Origin: BOG-1155 sp050012495
GTDB lineage: Bacteria > Desulfobacterota > Syntrophorhabdia > Syntrophorhabdales > WCHB1-27
Length of the DNA stretch: 64,000 nucleotides
Direction of reading: 5' to 3'
Assembly (NCBI GenBank): GCA_050012495.1
Contig: JBEKHB010000001.1
Location: 87,821-151,820, forward strand
Shown: positions 15,804 through 23,481 of the stretch, one piece after another
Layout: every line of letters begins with the position of its first letter
How positions within the stretch are numbered: position 1 is the first letter of the stretch
The notes under the pieces: model-generated
The model's input: only the letters and a program-made list of their open reading frames with translations
What the model was told of the DNA's origin: nothing
Databases searched by the model: none
Made by a program: the position numbers and the translations under genes

Positions 15804-16055
15804 ATGTTTGTGGAGATAGAAATAACGCCCCTCGGCTATGCAGCCATGGCGATCCGGTTTTTCAAGATGAGGTGGCAGAGGGAGCCGCTCTACAAAAACG
15901 CTACCAGAGGGCGGAACCAACGGAAGACGGTCACGCGCCACCCCGAGAACTGCCGGCGGGCGAGGATGTACGCCAAGATGGCCCGCGATCTTGGGTGGAG
16001 AGGATCGGCCGTACAGGCGTGTATGAGAGGCGAACCGACAACGAAGCGCGTATAG
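15804..16055 (+). CDS. Small basic hypothetical protein (83 aa)
   Basis: Unrecognised. Starts MFVEIEITPLGYAAMAIRFF and becomes very basic (KNATRGRNQRKTVTRHPENC), which suggests nucleic-acid binding. AAGGGGG precedes the ATG at 15804; longer in-frame starts overlap DUF2958 and are not supported. Confidence 0.55.
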   Translation: MFVEIEITPLGYAAMAIRFFKMRWQREPLYKNATRGRNQRKTVTRHPENCRRARMYAKMARDLGWRGSAVQACMRGEPTTKRV

Positions 16056-16064
16056 GAGGATGAC

Positions 16065-16655
16065 ATGGGTTTCAACTATCAGATGAAGACGAAGAAAGGA
16101 TACGACTTTTTCGAGGTCGCAAGCACCCTTCAAAAGTCGATCCGCAGGGGCGACGAAGAGACCGCCCTTTATTTCGCGGTCGAGCTGTGCAATTCAAGCT
16201 ACGACGAGTACCTCTGGAAGCGGCTGAAGGTTATCTGCTCCGAGGACGTGGGGATGGCTGACCCTCACATGCCCGCCACCATAATGGCGCTCTATCAGAT
16301 GTATGTGGAGGAGAAGAGAAAGAAGGGCGAGAACGAGACGCTTTATGTGGTGCACGCAATCCTTCTCTTATGCAGGGCGCCAAAGTCGAGGCTGGTGGAT
16401 TGGGCGGCGATTCATTATTGGGAGTCGCACGAGAGGACGGAGATGGCGATCCCTGACTACGCCTTCGACCGTCACACTCAAAAAGGCCGGAAGATGGGGC
16501 GCGGCATCGACCACTTCTATAACGAGGGGACGCTGCTGGCCAATCACGTCGAACAGCCAAAAGAAGCGGAACTCAAAGCGAAAGCCATGGACGACGAGTT
16601 GCTGAAGAAGCGCAGCCTTCAGGGCCAGGCTTCCGGGCTGTGGGATAAGCCATGA
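16065..16655 (+). CDS. RarA/MgsA C-terminal-domain protein
   Basis: 196 residues that correspond to the C-terminal oligomerisation and clamp-loader-like domain of RarA/MgsA without its AAA+ ATPase part: STLQKSIRRGDEETALYFAV, LWKRLKVICSEDVGMADPHM and ILLLCRAPKSRLVDWAAIHY. In RarA this domain mediates tetramerisation and contact with ssDNA-binding protein at stalled forks. A stand-alone copy in a phage may bind or disturb the host RarA or help phage replication (inference). AGGAGG site present; the stop overlaps the next ATG. Confidence 0.75.
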   Translation: MGFNYQMKTKKGYDFFEVASTLQKSIRRGDEETALYFAVELCNSSYDEYLWKRLKVICSEDVGMADPHMPATIMALYQMYVEEKRKKGENETLYVVHAILLLCRAPKSRLVDWAAIHYWESHERTEMAIPDYAFDRHTQKGRKMGRGIDHFYNEGTLLANHVEQPKEAELKAKAMDDELLKKRSLQGQASGLWDKP

Positions 16656-16921
16656 TGGCTGTTGGGCCGAACGGCAAGGAGATCAGCGGCACGCTGGAAA
16701 CGTTACGCGGTAGGGCAGGCGTTATTTTCCACGCCGAACCCATATCCGGGGAGGAACAAGAAGGCCACCTGTGTTTCTCCTGGGATGGTGGCACCGACGT
16801 TTTTTGGGACGAGCAGAAGACCGTCACAAACGAAAAGGGGCAGCGCATCTTCCTTGACGAAGAGGGCAACCAGTGGACCGAAGACGATATCACGCTCGAG
16901 GAGGTGGCCGGTGAAATATGA
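16652..16921 (+). CDS. Hypothetical phage protein (89 aa)
   Basis: Unrecognised, acidic and beta-rich (GHLCFSWDGGTDVFWDEQKT). The start overlaps the previous stop by 4 bases and the end overlaps the next gene by 11 bases. Confidence 0.6.
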   Translation: MMAVGPNGKEISGTLETLRGRAGVIFHAEPISGEEQEGHLCFSWDGGTDVFWDEQKTVTNEKGQRIFLDEEGNQWTEDDITLEEVAGEI

Positions 16922-17297
16922 CGTCCATCTGTTCCCAATCGTGCGCGTGAAGGTTCACGGCGTCGAGGCCGGCTCTCAGGAAGAGGCGATCAGGAAGGCC
17001 GAAGAGTCAACGGACTTCGACGACCTGTTTAATAAGGCGCCGGACATCGAGTATGCCGAAGAGGTCGCTTACTACCTGGTCGACGAAGTCGGGGATGAAG
17101 AGTACGAGCGTACCGGGTGGCATGACGGCGCTTTCACCTCTGACCCGCAAAAGCGGAACGTGAACGAGCTTATTGCGGCCCTCACCGATTGCCGGGACGC
17201 CCTCGGCGAATATCTCCAATCCGTCGAATCAGGCAAGGATGATGACGCAGAGAGCGCGTACCAGCACGCAGACGCATTGCTAAAAGGAGGTGGCTAG
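16911..17297 (+). CDS. Hypothetical phage protein (128 aa)
   Basis: Begins at GTG 16911 with GAGGAGG upstream. The N-terminus YDVHLFPIVRVKVHGVEAGS followed by QEEAIRKAEE resembles small phage proteins that pair a beta-strand with an amphipathic helix. The C-terminal helix is acidic (SVESGKDDDAESAYQHADAL). Its stop shares a base with the next GTG start. Confidence 0.6.
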   Translation: MKYDVHLFPIVRVKVHGVEAGSQEEAIRKAEESTDFDDLFNKAPDIEYAEEVAYYLVDEVGDEEYERTGWHDGAFTSDPQKRNVNELIAALTDCRDALGEYLQSVESGKDDDAESAYQHADALLKGGG

Positions 17298-17899
17298 TGG
17301 GTAAAGAGACGACGCTATTCGAATCCATCCCGACGACGTGGAAGCAGTTCGAGGCGGCCGTCGAGCGGCTGCACTACAAGACCTATTGGCAGCGGTTCGG
17401 GAAAAACGACAGGCTGACCCTTCAGCAGAATTGGCATGACGACTTCTGGAAGCAGTACCCGCACCTTCAGAACCTCGACCTCCGCTATGGCATCGAGGTG
17501 GATCACTACGTTGAAAACACCGCGAACCTGAACGAGTCGAAAAAGGCGGTCCTTACCGTGGCCGGCGATCTCCTCGAGGAGGCGCGCAGAAGGGTGGAGC
17601 GCCTGGGGCGGCTGTGGCCGGCGCTGGAGGCCCTGGTAGGCAGGAACGCCGGCAAGAGATACGGCCTCATCGACATCAGGCTGGACACCCAGCGGATCGT
17701 CGTCACCGATCACGATTACGAGGTTACCGTCACGGACGATCTCAGGGTTGAGAAGGTCATGATCGAAACGCGCGGCAAGGCTGCGCGCGAGGATCTGGAA
17801 CGGTTGATCGTTATGATCGACGCCACGAGGGATGAATACGAGCGGGAGCTACTCGAACCGCTCAGACAGGAGAAGAGCGATGGCGACCCTCAAAAGTAA
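17297..17899 (+). CDS. Hypothetical phage protein (200 aa)
   Basis: Unrecognised. An aromatic N-terminal region (KQFEAAVERLHYKTYWQRFG), a central coiled segment (LLEEARRRVERLGRLWPALE) and a beta-rich part (YEVTVTDDLRVEKVMIETRG). AAAGGAGG precedes the GTG start at 17297. Confidence 0.6.
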   Translation: MGKETTLFESIPTTWKQFEAAVERLHYKTYWQRFGKNDRLTLQQNWHDDFWKQYPHLQNLDLRYGIEVDHYVENTANLNESKKAVLTVAGDLLEEARRRVERLGRLWPALEALVGRNAGKRYGLIDIRLDTQRIVVTDHDYEVTVTDDLRVEKVMIETRGKAAREDLERLIVMIDATRDEYERELLEPLRQEKSDGDPQK

Positions 17900-18062
17900 T
17901 CCTCGTAACAGGCTCGAAGGCGATTGGTTCAAGCCAGCCAAGTATCCCGAAGATGTTTTTGTCTGTCCCCTATGTGGCCGACCTGAAACGACGGGAGTTT
18001 ATAAGAAGGAGTGCCACTGTTGGGACGATCAGAAGAAGAGCGAAGGAGGAGGTGAAGCATGA
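17880..18062 (+). CDS. Small zinc-finger-like protein (60 aa)
   Basis: Contains FVCPLCGRPET and KKECHCWDD, a CxxC and a CxC/His cluster that could hold a zinc ion. It starts inside the previous gene and overlaps the next by 4 bases. Function unknown. Confidence 0.55.
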   Translation: MATLKSNPRNRLEGDWFKPAKYPEDVFVCPLCGRPETTGVYKKECHCWDDQKKSEGGGEA

Positions 18063-18253
18063 ATCTGACGCAGGAAGACTGGAGTGAGATTTACAACGCG
18101 CTGGCATCAAAGCATGCGGCGCTTCAGGCAGGAGAGTATGGAGAGAGCGACGGCGATCTCAACGTGGAGGCGTGGGCCGCACACCTGCAGGAGATCATGA
18201 CGAAGATCGGGCCGGACGGAGAGGACGCTTTCAGGGAGGTGACCGGTGGCTGA
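18059..18253 (+). CDS. Small acidic hypothetical protein (64 aa)
   Basis: Unrecognised helical protein (LTQEDWSEIYNALASKHAAL). GGAGGTG lies just upstream. It overlaps the ParB start by 8 bases. Confidence 0.55.
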   Translation: MNLTQEDWSEIYNALASKHAALQAGEYGESDGDLNVEAWAAHLQEIMTKIGPDGEDAFREVTGG

Positions 18254-19091
18254 AACCATGATCCCTATCACCCTTATCTACCCCAATCCGAACCAGCCCC
18301 GGAAAGCTTTCGACCCCGAGAAGCTCCAGGAACTCGCCGGCTCCATCAGGGAGTACGGCGTCATGGAGCCCATCGTCGTCACTCCCAGGGGCGACCGGTA
18401 CATGATTATCGCGGGAGAGAGGCGCTTTCGCGCTTCCACTCTCGCCGGTCTGACAGAAATGCCTGTCAGCGTAAAGGAGGCCGACGACAGGCTGGTGGAG
18501 GAACTTGCCCTCCTCGAGAACGTCCAGCGCCAGGACCTCACCATGATCGAGGAAGCCAGGGGGTACCAGGCGCTCATCGACCGGGGTATGAGCAAAGAGG
18601 AGCTTGGCGCGAAGGTCGGCAAGCAGGTATGGTTCATCGAGAAGCGGACGGCCCTCTTGAGCCTCTCGCCCGAGCATCAGAAGCTCGTGGAATCGGGGAG
18701 GCTGGACCACAACGAGGCGTACGAAATGACCCGCGTTCCGGAGGGCAAGCGGGTGCTCATTCTGAAAAAGATCATGGCCGGGGAGCTCGGGACCTACAAC
18801 AAGCTCCGCGCCTTCGTGGACGGCCTGATTGCGTCGGAACGGCAGGAGACCATCTTCGCGCTCCAGGAATTCACGCCGGCGGAGAAGGCGGCTGTCGACC
18901 TGTTCGCCCTGACAATGCGAAACATCGACTCGTTCGTTTCCAAGGTCGAGAACGAAGAGGCTTTGAAAAAGGCGGCCTTTCACTCCGCGATAGTCGCGGA
19001 CCAGCTTGACCTCATCATCAAGCACCTGATGAGATTGAGAAAAATCGTCCTGGCGGGCTCTGGCATCAAAGACGCCGTAGAAGCGGCATAG
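18246..19091 (+). CDS. parB: ParB/RepB/Spo0J family protein
   Basis: A 281-residue ParB-type CTPase/DNA-binding protein: ITLIYPNPNQPRKAFDPEKL, then IREYGVMEPIVV, the GERR signature in IIAGERRFRASTLAGLTEMP (phosphate/CTP-binding) and LALLENVQRQDLTMIEEARG, followed by a helix-turn-helix (MSKEELGAKVGKQVWFIEKR). The GTG start has GGGAGG upstream. No ParA partner is visible, so it may act as a phage transcription or replication factor rather than a partition protein. The last residues GIKDAVEAA resemble the tail of the micro-ORF at 23148. Confidence 0.85.
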   Translation: MAETMIPITLIYPNPNQPRKAFDPEKLQELAGSIREYGVMEPIVVTPRGDRYMIIAGERRFRASTLAGLTEMPVSVKEADDRLVEELALLENVQRQDLTMIEEARGYQALIDRGMSKEELGAKVGKQVWFIEKRTALLSLSPEHQKLVESGRLDHNEAYEMTRVPEGKRVLILKKIMAGELGTYNKLRAFVDGLIASERQETIFALQEFTPAEKAAVDLFALTMRNIDSFVSKVENEEALKKAAFHSAIVADQLDLIIKHLMRLRKIVLAGSGIKDAVEAA

Positions 19092-19155
19092 CCGCAGGAC
19101 AAACCGCGTCCTCAGCATAAAAAAATAGCGAGACAAAAAGAATACAGGAGGCCTC

Positions 19156-19377
19156 ATGGCGAATCTAGAGTTGTTTCGTGAACTGGCGTCGCTTCTCGCA
19201 ACCCGCGAGAAGAAACAAATCGGCATCCTCACTGACAAAGGCACGGTCACCGCTATTTACGATCCGCTCTTCAAAACCGTCTCGTTCGGCGGCATGACTG
19301 TCCCTGAGAAAGAGTTGGGCTTCTGGATGAAAGCGGTTTACGGCGCCACCGTGAAGAAGATCGTCGGTGTGGAATGA
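19156..19377 (+). CDS. Small hypothetical phage protein (73 aa)
   Basis: Unrecognised. LELFRELASLLATREKKQIG and a beta-rich second half (TVTAIYDPLFKTVSFGG). AGGAGG precedes the start; the stop overlaps the next ATG. Confidence 0.6.
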   Translation: MANLELFRELASLLATREKKQIGILTDKGTVTAIYDPLFKTVSFGGMTVPEKELGFWMKAVYGATVKKIVGVE

Positions 19378-19634
19378 GCTGCAAAGCGTGTACTCACTAC
19401 AAGGGCAAGGTGAATCTCCCAATAAAGGATGCAGCAGGCAAGCCTCGGCGTCATTGGGTGATGGTCTGCCACATGATCGGCTATGTGGAGATTCTGCCCC
19501 CGAAGTTTGCCGGAGTCTGCACAGCATACGCCCCGCCCGTAGGGCGGGCAAATAAAAACTCAGGAGGGTTTCATGGCAAAGGTCACGGCATTAAAGCAGA
19601 AGCAGGAAGAGAAACAGGGATTCAGCATCGATGA
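19374..19634 (+). CDS. Cysteine-containing hypothetical protein (86 aa)
   Basis: Starts MSCKACTHYKGKVNLPI, with VMVCHMIGYVEILPPKFAGV and a further Cys; four cysteines could form a zinc or Fe-S site. The last 20 codons overlap the next gene by 62 bases and look unselected, so the true protein may be shorter or frameshifted near its end. Confidence 0.5.
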   Translation: MSCKACTHYKGKVNLPIKDAAGKPRRHWVMVCHMIGYVEILPPKFAGVCTAYAPPVGRANKNSGGFHGKGHGIKAEAGRETGIQHR

Positions 19635-20211
19635 CATCCTCTCCACGGCAACGCAGCCGAAAGAAGCGAAGTCGTCCTCGAAGGTCCCGGTCCTCACCGT
19701 CGGCAAGGACGTCCAGCAGAAGCTCGCCAGGCTCCGCGAGATCAAGGAACTGCTCGACAGTCTGGAAAGCGAGTGGGATCTCCTCTCGGCAGAGACGACC
19801 GCCCAGGTCGAGCCTATGCGCGCCGACATCATCAAGCGCCTGGGCTATACGTCCTCAGTGAAGGCGCTCGACACGAACGGCCTGGCAGCCACGTTAAGCT
19901 GGAGCACGAAGTATTCGGCGGTCGATCTGTCGAATGCCCCTACCATCGAGGCGGCCATCGGCAAGGATCGGGCAACTCAGTTCTTCACCCGGGAGATGAA
20001 GATCACCGTCAAGGACGTCACCGAGGACGCCCTGCGGGATCTCATTCAGTCAGTCGGTCCGGAGCGGTTCGCGCAGTTCTTCGCGGTGGAACGCTGGATG
20101 TCCCCGACGAAGGCATACAGCGAGCAGTGGTACACGGCTTTCAGCGAGAAGGAGCGCACGGCCCTGGCACCCATCGTCAGGCAGTACAAGCCGAGCATCC
20201 GGGTGAAGTGA
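19573..20211 (+). CDS. Hypothetical phage protein (212 aa)
   Basis: Family not recognised. A Lys/Gln-rich N-terminus, a coiled coil (KLARLREIKELLDSLESEWD) and an alpha/beta C-terminal domain (FFTREMKITVKDVTEDALRD). The gene size and place before small accessory genes fit a replication or recombination accessory protein, but no catalytic motif is visible. AGGAGGG site upstream. Confidence 0.6.
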   Translation: MAKVTALKQKQEEKQGFSIDDILSTATQPKEAKSSSKVPVLTVGKDVQQKLARLREIKELLDSLESEWDLLSAETTAQVEPMRADIIKRLGYTSSVKALDTNGLAATLSWSTKYSAVDLSNAPTIEAAIGKDRATQFFTREMKITVKDVTEDALRDLIQSVGPERFAQFFAVERWMSPTKAYSEQWYTAFSEKERTALAPIVRQYKPSIRVK

Positions 20212-20495
20212 TGGATGCCGACATCCGGCTTGCAATGCGGCTTATGAAGATGGGAGCCGCCGATTGGGAGAAAGCCGTCGATCAGACGTCTACAAGGGAT
20301 CGCGACGATGTACGGCGTTACCTGGAGGGCATGGCAGAAAGAGCGGCGGCACTGGCTGGCTATATCGACGAACGCCATGGCTATGGCTGCGGAGATCAGG
20401 GGCACAAGGCGGCTGTAAAGCGGGCGAACAGGAACGGGAAGATGGTATGGATGCGGGTTTTCGGTTACAACGCCTATCACGATCTCACAATATGA
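20211..20495 (+). CDS. Hypothetical phage protein (94 aa)
   Basis: Unrecognised. Helical (DIRLAMRLMKMGAADWEKAV) with a C-terminal basic stretch (AAVKRANRNGKMVWMRVFGY) and one Cys. The ATG shares its first base with the preceding stop codon. Confidence 0.55.
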   Translation: MDADIRLAMRLMKMGAADWEKAVDQTSTRDRDDVRRYLEGMAERAAALAGYIDERHGYGCGDQGHKAAVKRANRNGKMVWMRVFGYNAYHDLTI

Positions 20496-20503
20496 GGTGC
20501 ACT

Positions 20504-20707
20504 ATGGTTGAAATGCGAGGCAGAAACGGGTGGTTTAAGCTGGATACCGCGTCCGTCCTTGTCGGATCGGCGACAGATGAGGTCTTTGTGGACTTCTATT
20601 CGAAGAAGACAGGACAGAATCCGCCGGTCATAATCACTGGAACGAAGAAGGAGGTGGAGACGTTGCTTCAAACCCTTCTCGACAAGGTGAAAGGGGGTGC
20701 TGGATGA
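20504..20707 (+). CDS. Small hypothetical phage protein (67 aa)
   Basis: Beta-rich protein (GWFKLDTASVLVGSATDEVF) ending in a helix (KEVETLLQTLLDKVKGGAG). The start at 20504 is preferred (GAGGTG upstream) over the overlapping ATG at 20492. It overlaps the ligase gene by 4 bases. Confidence 0.55.
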   Translation: MVEMRGRNGWFKLDTASVLVGSATDEVFVDFYSKKTGQNPPVIITGTKKEVETLLQTLLDKVKGGAG

Positions 20708-21330
20708 TGCCCTACTGGTTCCCCTGCAAACCCAACCGCCTGAGCCTGACGAGCGAGCTTTTTACGCGGCTCGACAATGACCCCGGCTGGATCGCCGAGG
20801 TCAAGAAAAACGGGTGGCGTTGCCTTGCCTACAAGGAGGGCGGCGTCCTCACGCTCTGGACGCGCCACCATACCACCATCAACGCCCCGCTCCCTGACAT
20901 CCGCAACCTTCTGACAAAGATATTACCCGACAGATGCGTCATCGACGGGGAGCTGATCGAGAACAGGACGAAGGGGGTCAAAGGCATCTACTACGTGTTT
21001 GACATCCTGGTGCTCAACGGTGCGTTCCTCAACCTCCCACTGCAGGAAAGGCGGCAGCTTCTCGAGCCGATCATCGAGCTGGGCCTCCTGAAGATTTCGG
21101 AAAGGGGCGGCCATGCCGGCCCCATCGAACTGGCCCGTCAGTATCAGATCGGCAAGGTGAAACTCTACCATGAGAGCATCCAGGGCGAGGAAAACGAGGG
21201 AATCGTGCTCAAGCACGTGAACAGCGCGTACAACGCATCCCCTGCCCGCTGCCTACAAAACCCATACTGGCTGAAGGTCAAGCGCCTTGAGAAACACGTG
21301 ACAGGGATGAATTATGGCAAGAGTGAATAG
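20704..21330 (+). CDS. ATP-dependent DNA ligase-like adenylation domain
   Basis: A 208-residue nucleotidyltransferase domain. Motif I is EVKKNGWRCL, with Lys-34 as the likely adenylated residue but Asn-36 where the family usually has Asp (KxDGxR). CVIDGELI supplies motif Ia/III elements, YYVFDILVLNG is motif III, EGIVLKH is motif IV and WLKVKRL is motif V. No OB-fold follows, so this is a minimal adenylation domain, smaller than T7 or chlorella virus ligases. It could seal nicks in phage DNA or be a reduced relative. It overlaps the next zinc protein by 17 bases. Confidence 0.75.
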   Translation: MMPYWFPCKPNRLSLTSELFTRLDNDPGWIAEVKKNGWRCLAYKEGGVLTLWTRHHTTINAPLPDIRNLLTKILPDRCVIDGELIENRTKGVKGIYYVFDILVLNGAFLNLPLQERRQLLEPIIELGLLKISERGGHAGPIELARQYQIGKVKLYHESIQGEENEGIVLKHVNSAYNASPARCLQNPYWLKVKRLEKHVTGMNYGKSE

Positions 21331-21559
21331 GTTTCAGCGCAGCGGTTGGAAGTCGCCGGTCTATCAGTGCCGCCTTTGCGCCAAGCTCACGAGAGAGACC
21401 GGCGAAGGCGAAAGCGACATCGAACTGTGCCGGTCCTGCAACGCCATGAGCGGGCAGGAGAACGCCCACAACGACGACGGGCACCCTGGGGCGTTCCGCG
21501 ACTGCCAGGTGTGCAAGGACTCCCTGAGAGGAGACTGGAATCCCGATTTCAAGTTTTAA
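21314..21559 (+). CDS. Zinc-ribbon phage protein (81 aa)
   Basis: Three CxxC pairs: QCRLCAKL, LCRSCNAM and DCQVCKDS, separated by about 20-30 residues. It looks like a small nucleic-acid-binding zinc protein. It overlaps the ligase 3' end and precedes the sliding clamp. Confidence 0.65.
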   Translation: MARVNRFQRSGWKSPVYQCRLCAKLTRETGEGESDIELCRSCNAMSGQENAHNDDGHPGAFRDCQVCKDSLRGDWNPDFKF

Positions 21560-21607
21560 CCCAAATACGCCCGGCCGTGGGCGAATCGCGGCCAAAAAGG
21601 AGAGTAC

Positions 21608-23104
21608 ATGAAAGAGAACACCGCAAAGAAAAAAATCCCGGTAACGAAGAAGGTGGCGAAGGCAGAGAAGGTCAAGAAGGTAGCGAAGGCTGAGAAGGTC
21701 AAGAAGGTGGCGAAGGTGGCGGCGCCTGTTCCGGTAGTGGAGGAGAAGGCCGCGCCGGCCGTGGAGACCGCGACCGTGGAGAAGACCGATCAGGCCCCCG
21801 CAGACGCCAAACTCTGCCCGAAGTGCAACGGCTACTACCCTGGGGATACGTGCCCGAATTGCTCCGCAGAGACGGACCTCCCCGAGCCGCCCAAGATGAA
21901 GACCGTGTACGGCGATATCGAAGGGCCTCACGAGGCGGAGGCAGCGGCGCCCGCCACTCAGGAGGAGGCGCTTGCCTTCGAGGAGCCCCTCACCGGCGCC
22001 AGACTCGACACGCACAATCTCCCCAAAGAGGAGCCGTTTGAGCCCCTGCACCTGGAATTTTCCAGGCAGGTCTTCATCGAGGCCATGAAGGTCGCCATGG
22101 ACATCACGGAAAAGAAGAGCATCATGCCTATCCTTTCTCACGTCCATCTGAAGTCCGACGCTCCAAATGGCGAGTACACAAGCTGCACGCTGGAGGCCAC
22201 GGACCTTCAGATAACCTGGGTCAGACGGATTCATGGCAAGGGCGATGCGGTGAACCGCTGCATCCCCGGCAAGCTTCTTATGAACGAAATCAAGGCGCTG
22301 CCGGATGGCGCCAATGTCGAGCTCACCTTCAGCCGTCACGCCGTCAGCGTGAACGGACGCTGCGAGATCCTCACCCCGGATGCTGAAGAGTTTCCGGAGA
22401 TCAAGGTCAATGCCGGCGTCGAGCAGCCGGACGCGGTGCTGATCGAGAACCTGTCTGACGGGTTGAAGCAGGTGTTTCCCGCGATCTCAACAGACGAGAC
22501 CAGGTACGTGCTCACGGCGGTCCTCATCGATCCCGAGCACGGCAAGGTGGTAGGCACGGACGGGTTCAGGATGCATTTGAGCGACATCAAGGGCCCGGGA
22601 CCGCGCCTTCTCGTCCCCAGGGATGCGGTGAGGCTGCTCACGAAATACGGCAACAGCAACACCGTGTGGCTTCTCGACGAGAGGACGGCGTGCTTCGCCG
22701 TGGCCGGCGGGGTGATCGCCACCAGGCTGATGGACGGCAATTTCCCCGACTATGCGGGGGTGTTCCCGAAGAACCTCAAAACCACCATCACCTTTAACAG
22801 CGCGGAGTTCCTGAAGCTGCTGGAGGGCGCCCTGGCTGTTGAGGAGAGGGTTGTCCTCAGCCTCGACGACGGCCACCTGGGCCTTCAGAGCGAGAATGGC
22901 GTCGGCACGTATGACTGGAAGCTGGCAGCCGAAGTCAAAAACTACGTGGGGCCGAAAAAGAAGTTCCGCCTGGTGTTCAACGGCAAGTTTCTGGTGGAGG
23001 CGCTCAAGTCCTACCCGGCAATGCTTACTACCCTGGGTGCTCCTGACGGGTACGGTGCGTGCCTCATCAACGAGAAGGCCATCGTAATGCCGATCAGGGA
23101 ATAA
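21608..23104 (+). CDS. dnaN: DNA polymerase III beta sliding clamp with N-terminal zinc-ribbon extension
   Basis: 498 residues, against about 370 for a normal bacterial clamp. Residues 1-40 are a Lys/Ala/Val-rich repeat (KAEKVKKVAKAEKVKKVAK). Residues 70-85 hold LCPKCNGYYPGDTCPNC (Cys-70, -73, -82, -85), a zinc ribbon. From about residue 147 (LEFSRQVFIEAMKVAMDITE) three clamp domains follow, with ILSHVHLKS and the C-terminal SYPAMLTTLGAPDGYGACLI and MPIRE. The clamp would tether polymerase on phage DNA. The basic and zinc-bearing leader may add DNA or partner binding (inference). About 300 bp of its 3' end recurs at 40186. AGGAGAG site upstream. Confidence 0.85.
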   Translation: MKENTAKKKIPVTKKVAKAEKVKKVAKAEKVKKVAKVAAPVPVVEEKAAPAVETATVEKTDQAPADAKLCPKCNGYYPGDTCPNCSAETDLPEPPKMKTVYGDIEGPHEAEAAAPATQEEALAFEEPLTGARLDTHNLPKEEPFEPLHLEFSRQVFIEAMKVAMDITEKKSIMPILSHVHLKSDAPNGEYTSCTLEATDLQITWVRRIHGKGDAVNRCIPGKLLMNEIKALPDGANVELTFSRHAVSVNGRCEILTPDAEEFPEIKVNAGVEQPDAVLIENLSDGLKQVFPAISTDETRYVLTAVLIDPEHGKVVGTDGFRMHLSDIKGPGPRLLVPRDAVRLLTKYGNSNTVWLLDERTACFAVAGGVIATRLMDGNFPDYAGVFPKNLKTTITFNSAEFLKLLEGALAVEERVVLSLDDGHLGLQSENGVGTYDWKLAAEVKNYVGPKKKFRLVFNGKFLVEALKSYPAMLTTLGAPDGYGACLINEKAIVMPIRE

Positions 23105-23147
23105 TCACATGAGCCCGCCCGTGGGCCTTGTGTAAGGAGGGAGCAGA

Positions 23148-23204
23148 ATGATCTACGCCATTGGGTATCAGAATCTCATCAAGGAGGCGATAGAGGCGGC
23201 ATAA
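23148..23204 (+). CDS. 18-residue micro-ORF, remnant of a DUF488-type gene
   Basis: Excellent AAGGAGG site before the ATG. The peptide begins MIYAIGYQNL, the usual N-terminus of DUF488 proteins, but then ends IKEAIEAA and stops, a tail like that of the ParB at 18246. It is most simply an internal-deletion product. Confidence 0.4.
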   Translation: MIYAIGYQNLIKEAIEAA

Positions 23205-23207
23205 CAA

Positions 23208-23240
23208 AAAGGGCGGGCTTTCAGGCCCCGCCCTTTTTTT
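23208..23240 (+). terminator. Rho-independent terminator
   Basis: AAGGGCGGG pairs with CCCGCCCTT around a short loop, followed by seven T. It closes the phage early operon. Confidence 0.8.
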
Positions 23241-23425
23241 GTCGCGTCGCCGTGTCGAGGATGGCGTATAAAGGCTTCCTTCCTGGAAGCCGCAACTTTG
23301 CCGATTCTGGGCACATTAAAGATTATTAGTGATAATCGAGTGACCGCTCTTGGTATATTTCTGCGTCCAGTGAAAGAAGCGAAGAACGTGCTTGTCGTCC
23401 CTCCTTCTAAATCCAACTTTCCAGC

Positions 23426-23454
23426 TTGACGGCTATATTTGACTACACTATAAT
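23426..23454 (+). promoter_or_regulatory. Strong sigma70-type promoter of the dehalogenase-like cluster
   Basis: TTGACG at 23426-23431, exactly 17 bases, then a perfect TATAAT at 23449-23454, 28 bases before the start codon at 23482. Confidence 0.75.
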
Positions 23455-23455
23455 A

Positions 23456-23464
23456 GGTCAGACC
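23456..23464. promoter_or_regulatory. FadR-like operator at the transcription start
   Basis: GGTCAGACC is a perfect 4+1+4 palindrome of the GGTCnGACC type recognised by FadR-family regulators. It covers the predicted +1 position. The FCD/GntR regulator at 24681 is two genes into the same transcript, so autoregulation by repression is likely (inference). Confidence 0.5.
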
Positions 23465-23481
23465 GTGAGAGGAGGTGCTCC

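Noticed and set aside
18231..19250. Minus-strand frame of 339 codons
   Set aside because: Shadow of parB and the next gene on the plus strand, which have clear motifs and ribosome-binding sites.
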